The notes beneath the pieces were generated by a model that saw nothing but the letters and a program-made list of their open reading frames with translations, did no database searches and had not been told where the DNA came from. A DNA stretch of 42,829 bases from Candidatus Gastranaerophilales bacterium. Lineage in GTDB: Bacteria; Cyanobacteriota; Vampirovibrionia; Gastranaerophilales; Gastranaerophilaceae. A program made the translations under genes and the position numbers. Each line of letters begins with the position of its first letter. Position 1 is the stretch's first letter. Location: the NCBI GenBank assembly GCA_910587375.1, contig CAJULR010000011.1, positions 1-42,829 of the forward strand, written 5' to 3'. Shown here piece by piece: positions 40,375 to 42,829 of this stretch.

Positions 40375-41658
40375 ATGAAAACCCTGAAAAATTTAATCTC
40401 AAACACAATATTATTCATACTTGAAATTTTAAGCGCATTTTTGCTCCTTGTTTTTACACCCCTGTATTTCCTTTTGCGCAAGGCATTCGGCAAATCCACA
40501 GATGGTTTTTTTATAAAATCAGGCTTTTTTAAAAACCCAATTGAACCCGATGAAAAAATTATTATGTTCCATGGCGTTTCTGTGGGCGAGGTTATTGCCC
40601 TTGAAAACCTTATAAAACTTGCAAAAGACACATTTTTAAACCACAAAATTTTAATCACAACAGGAACAAAAACAGGCCAGGACATTGCAAGGAAAAAATA
40701 TTCAGGAATTGCAGATTTCATCACGTTTTTCCCCTTCGATTTCCCCCTTTGCACAAAGCTTTTCTTTAAAAAAGTGCGCCCTGATGTGATTTTAATGGCA
40801 GAAACAGAACTTTGGCCCTTTTTTGCGCGCTATGCAAAGAAAAACAACGTTCCCCTGCTTTTAATTAACGGCAGAATTTCAGACGATTCGTTCAAAACAT
40901 ATAAATATTTCGGCTGGTTTTTCAAACACATTTTTAATTGCTACGACGGCATTTTCACCCAAAGCAAAGAAGATATGGAAAAAATGGTGAAAATCGGCGC
41001 GCCGCGCGAAAAAACAGAGGTGATGAAAAACCTGAAATTCGACATCCAAAAAAACACAACACCAATTGATTTTGACAAAAACCCCAAAGAGCGCATTATA
41101 ATTGCAGGAAGCACCCACAAAGGCGAAGATGAAATCGTCCTTAAAACCTTTAAAAATTTAAAAAAAGATTTCCCGGATGTGAAATTAATCATTGCCCCAA
41201 GGCACCTTGCAAGAGTGGATTCCATCGCAGCACTAATTAAGGAAACAAGCTTCAAATTCGGCTTCAGGTCTAAAAAAGAAGGGTTTGAGGAAAACGACAT
41301 CCTGCTTTTAGACACACTTGGCGAATTGTCCAGAATGTACTCTATGACAGACATTGCATTCATTGGCGGCAGCTTTGATAACACGGGCGGCCACAACCCG
41401 CTTGAGGCCACAATTTATTCTAAACCCGTGGTTTCAGGCCCTTCAATTAAGAATTTTAAAGACATTTATTGGCTTTTAACCCGCTCTGACGCCGCAAAAG
41501 TTGTCAAAACGCAAAAAGAGATGGAAGAGCACATCCGAAAATTGCTTTCTGATGAGGCTTTTTACGCCAAAGCTTCGGCCGATTCGACAGAAATTTTTGA
41601 AAGCCAAAAGGGCGCAAAAGATTTTGTAATCAGCAAAATGCGTGAAATAATCCAATAA
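40375..41658 (+). CDS. waaA: 3-deoxy-D-manno-octulosonic acid (Kdo) transferase
   Basis: This GT30 family protein of 427 residues has an N-terminal membrane anchor (about 8-33). Conserved blocks are FHGVSVGEV, ITTGTKTGQDIA, FFPFDFPLCTKLFFKKVRPDVILMAETELWP, LINGRISDDSFKTYK, FTQSKEDMEKM and the C-terminal FIGGSFDNTGGHNPLEA. It adds Kdo from CMP-Kdo to the lipid A precursor, so the organism makes LPS. AAGGAAG precedes the ATG. It follows rfbD by about 100 bases. Confidence 0.94.
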   Translation: MKTLKNLISNTILFILEILSAFLLLVFTPLYFLLRKAFGKSTDGFFIKSGFFKNPIEPDEKIIMFHGVSVGEVIALENLIKLAKDTFLNHKILITTGTKTGQDIARKKYSGIADFITFFPFDFPLCTKLFFKKVRPDVILMAETELWPFFARYAKKNNVPLLLINGRISDDSFKTYKYFGWFFKHIFNCYDGIFTQSKEDMEKMVKIGAPREKTEVMKNLKFDIQKNTTPIDFDKNPKERIIIAGSTHKGEDEIVLKTFKNLKKDFPDVKLIIAPRHLARVDSIAALIKETSFKFGFRSKKEGFEENDILLLDTLGELSRMYSMTDIAFIGGSFDNTGGHNPLEATIYSKPVVSGPSIKNFKDIYWLLTRSDAAKVVKTQKEMEEHIRKLLSDEAFYAKASADSTEIFESQKGAKDFVISKMREIIQ

Positions 41659-41703
41659 AAAAATTTAAAAACAAAACGATAAAACAACAAATTTTAAACT
41701 TAG

Positions 41704-42051
41704 CTATTTCAAAGTTGCCAAATATTGATAAACAGCAGGGATCTTATTCTCATCTTCGCTTAACACGGAAAAAATCTCTTCTCGCATTGTTTCAACATCT
41801 TTAGTATTGCCCTTAAAATACAATTGCCATGGCTCAACTCCAAGTGCCAGGGAAATCGAAACCAGATTTTCATACATCGGATAGTTATGCCCGGATTCAA
41901 TTCTTGATAGACTTTTTGTTTCCATATTAACCATTTCCGCAAGTTGTTCTTGAGATAGCGCTTTTTTCTTTCTGAAAAATTTAATCTTTTGCCCCAACAA
42001 AACTTTTAAGTTTACATCCTTTTCGGTCGTCATTTCTATCTTTGCGCCCAT
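41704..42051 (-). CDS. XRE-family transcriptional regulator
   Basis: An N-terminal Cro/CI-type helix-turn-helix: LGQKIKFFRKKKALSQEQLAEMVNMETKSLSRIESGHNYPMYENLVSISLALGVEP. About 35 residues follow it. The start is the ATG at 42051, because AAAGGG lies at correct spacing. The frame extends 12 codons upstream to an unsupported start. It is divergent from the prepilin-like gene, and the 200 bases between them would hold both promoters. Regulation of that gene is possible but not shown. Confidence 0.88.
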   Translation of the reverse strand: MGAKIEMTTEKDVNLKVLLGQKIKFFRKKKALSQEQLAEMVNMETKSLSRIESGHNYPMYENLVSISLALGVEPWQLYFKGNTKDVETMREEIFSVLSEDENKIPAVYQYLATLK

Positions 42052-42253
42052 TTTTACTAACCCTTTCCAAATTAAACCAAACGACACCGGACCGTCTATT
42101 GCCCGACTGCCTTATTTAAATTTTAGGAGTTAATATTTTTTCTTTGACTTATTTTAAATGAGATTTTTTATAAAAACTCTTATTTAAAATTGCATTTTAT
42201 GTAATTATAATGTAAAATTTCTATGTAAAATATCATTCAAAAGGGAATTTTAT

Positions 42254-42829
42254 ATGAAAAATAACAATTTAATACCATCTCTAGAAAAGCAACCGATTGA
42301 CACCGTCATTGCGAACACTGAAAGCGAATCAATAGTCGCGTCATTGCGAGGTAAAGTGACAACGGCCGAAGCAATCCACGGACCAGTGAAACCGAAGGAA
42401 GAAATCCAAAAAACCCTTTCAGTGTTCACCCTTACTGGATTGCCGCGGTACGCTGACGCTACCCTCGCAATGACGGCTGCTCAACCAATGAACGGGGACC
42501 GACTTTGTCATTCTGAACTTGTTTCAGAATCTCAAGGTTGTGGTAAGAAAGCTGCCTTCTCTCTCGTTGAAATGTTAATGGCATTGTTGGTGGCGTCGTT
42601 GTTGCTCGCGGCCTTGGCGCCTGTTATGACAAAGAGGATGGATGAAGCAAAAATAAATATATCAGGTGTTGGTGCTGCCCAATATGACAAAGACGCAATT
42701 GTTACAATTTTTAACAATGATGAAGTCTTTAATGTTCCAAACGATGTAAACAATATTAAACTTACAATGATAGGTGGTGGCGGAGCAGGCGGAAACTCTT
42801 TCTACGGTAAACAAGAAGTAACAACTTCA
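42254..42829 (+). CDS. prepilin-like protein with repeats in its leader (3' end outside window)
   Basis: A frame of 192 codons without stop runs to the window edge. AAAAGGGA is 7 bases before the ATG. Residues 98-106 read KKAAFSLVE, followed by a hydrophobic helix (MLMALLVASLLLAALAP), the N-terminus of type IV pilins and pseudopilins with Glu5 kept (F102 as +1). Residue -1 is Ala, not the usual Gly. The leader would be 101 residues against the normal 5-30, because it contains dispersed repeats at 42339-42379, 42435-42475 and 42507-42533, all translated without a stop. After the helix come KRMDEAKINISG and a glycine-rich TMIGGGGAGG. It could be a working pilin with an expanded leader, or a gene whose real start is internal. 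Confidence 0.7.
   Translation, partial: MKNNNLIPSLEKQPIDTVIANTESESIVASLRGKVTTAEAIHGPVKPKEEIQKTLSVFTLTGLPRYADATLAMTAAQPMNGDRLCHSELVSESQGCGKKAAFSLVEMLMALLVASLLLAALAPVMTKRMDEAKINISGVGAAQYDKDAIVTIFNNDEVFNVPNDVNNIKLTMIGGGGAGGNSFYGKQEVTTS
42304..42314 (+). repeat. fragment of the dispersed repeat
   Basis: CGTCATTGCGA only, the first 11 bases of the family, 35 bases before a full copy. It is probably a truncated insertion within the prepilin leader. Confidence 0.45.
42339..42379 (+). repeat. dispersed repeat, copy 3 (inside the prepilin leader)
   Basis: 41 bases, CGTCATTGCGAGG ... GAAGCAATCCAC, with only a few differences from the copy at 8165-8205. It is translated as ASLRGKVTTAEAIH. Confidence 0.85.
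42435..42475 (-). repeat. dispersed repeat, copy 4 (inverted, inside the prepilin leader)
   Basis: CTGGATTGC ... CTCGCAATGACG in the orientation of copy 1. Together with copy 3 it forms an inverted pair 55 bases apart, which could fold into a long hairpin in the mRNA. Confidence 0.85.
42507..42533 (-). repeat. REP-like palindrome, copy 2 (inside the prepilin leader)
   Basis: ATTCTGAA-CTTGT-TTCAGAAT, the reverse of the element at 23365-23389, with paired changes in both arms. Translated as CHSELVSES. Confidence 0.75.

Overview
The window looks like a contig from an uncultured gut bacterium of the Cyanobacteria-related class Vampirovibrionia ('Melainabacteria', probably Gastranaerophilales). 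This is inference. The supports are low overall GC, an anaerobic oxygen-defence set (PerR-like Fur protein, rubredoxin, reverse rubrerythrin), Gram-negative envelope genes (waaA, rfbD, creD), F1-ATPase beta and epsilon genes standing apart from the other atp genes as in cyanobacteria, and several lineage-type proteins with a short N-terminal F-x-G motif. Bases 1-21 are Illumina adapter, so the left edge is an assembly end. The right edge cuts a gene that begins with high-copy repeats.

Layout: 22-960 holds a dispersed repeat, one or two small minus-strand ORFs and a palindrome. 978-7944 holds an F-x-G membrane protein, a GT-C glycosyltransferase, atpC-atpD and a radical SAM protein with an F-x-G motif. 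7945-9340 is an island visibly richer in GC, with four copies of a Cys-rich pilin/FISUMP-like C-terminal module. The modules have no promoter, ribosome site or signal sequence and look like silent cassettes. 9337-14825 holds an FkbM methyltransferase, a DprA-like SLOG protein, a PcrA/UvrD helicase and a protein built only of Clp N-domain repeats. 15015-19335 holds a secreted repeat protein, a MarR regulator next to a perfect palindrome, another F-x-G protein, dtd, rpsA and ispH. ispH has no standard start codon. 19523-23233 holds an aldolase-thiC pair, small proteins including an AbrB-like one, a PepSY-like membrane protein and a Bcp peroxiredoxin.

23365-23837 contains a REP palindrome, three tandem tRNA-derived repeats at a 105-108 bp period, and an intact tRNA-Arg(CCT) in the fourth position. 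A HigB/HigA toxin-antitoxin pair follows. 24531-27240 holds a coiled-coil secreted protein and small lineage proteins. 27241-28794 holds a peptide-coding element between inverted repeats, then the peroxide-stress operon with a promoter and PerR-box-like site. 29007-31671 holds a coiled-coil/calcium-loop protein and an unknown protein either side of a bidirectional terminator. 31845-35891 holds creD, dgt and an aldehyde dehydrogenase. 35888-37929 is a phage-like tail-fibre, holin-like and amidase set. 38234-41658 holds a second secreted repeat protein, rfbD and waaA. 41704 to the end holds an XRE regulator and a prepilin-like gene with at least three dispersed repeats inside its unusually long leader, all in frame.

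The strongest candidates for something undescribed are the cassette array at 8322-9312 together with the repeat-carrying prepilin at 42254-42829 (possible pilin or adhesin diversification), and the tRNA-derived tandem repeats at 23403-23695. Intergenic stretches over 300 bases are described in their own entries.
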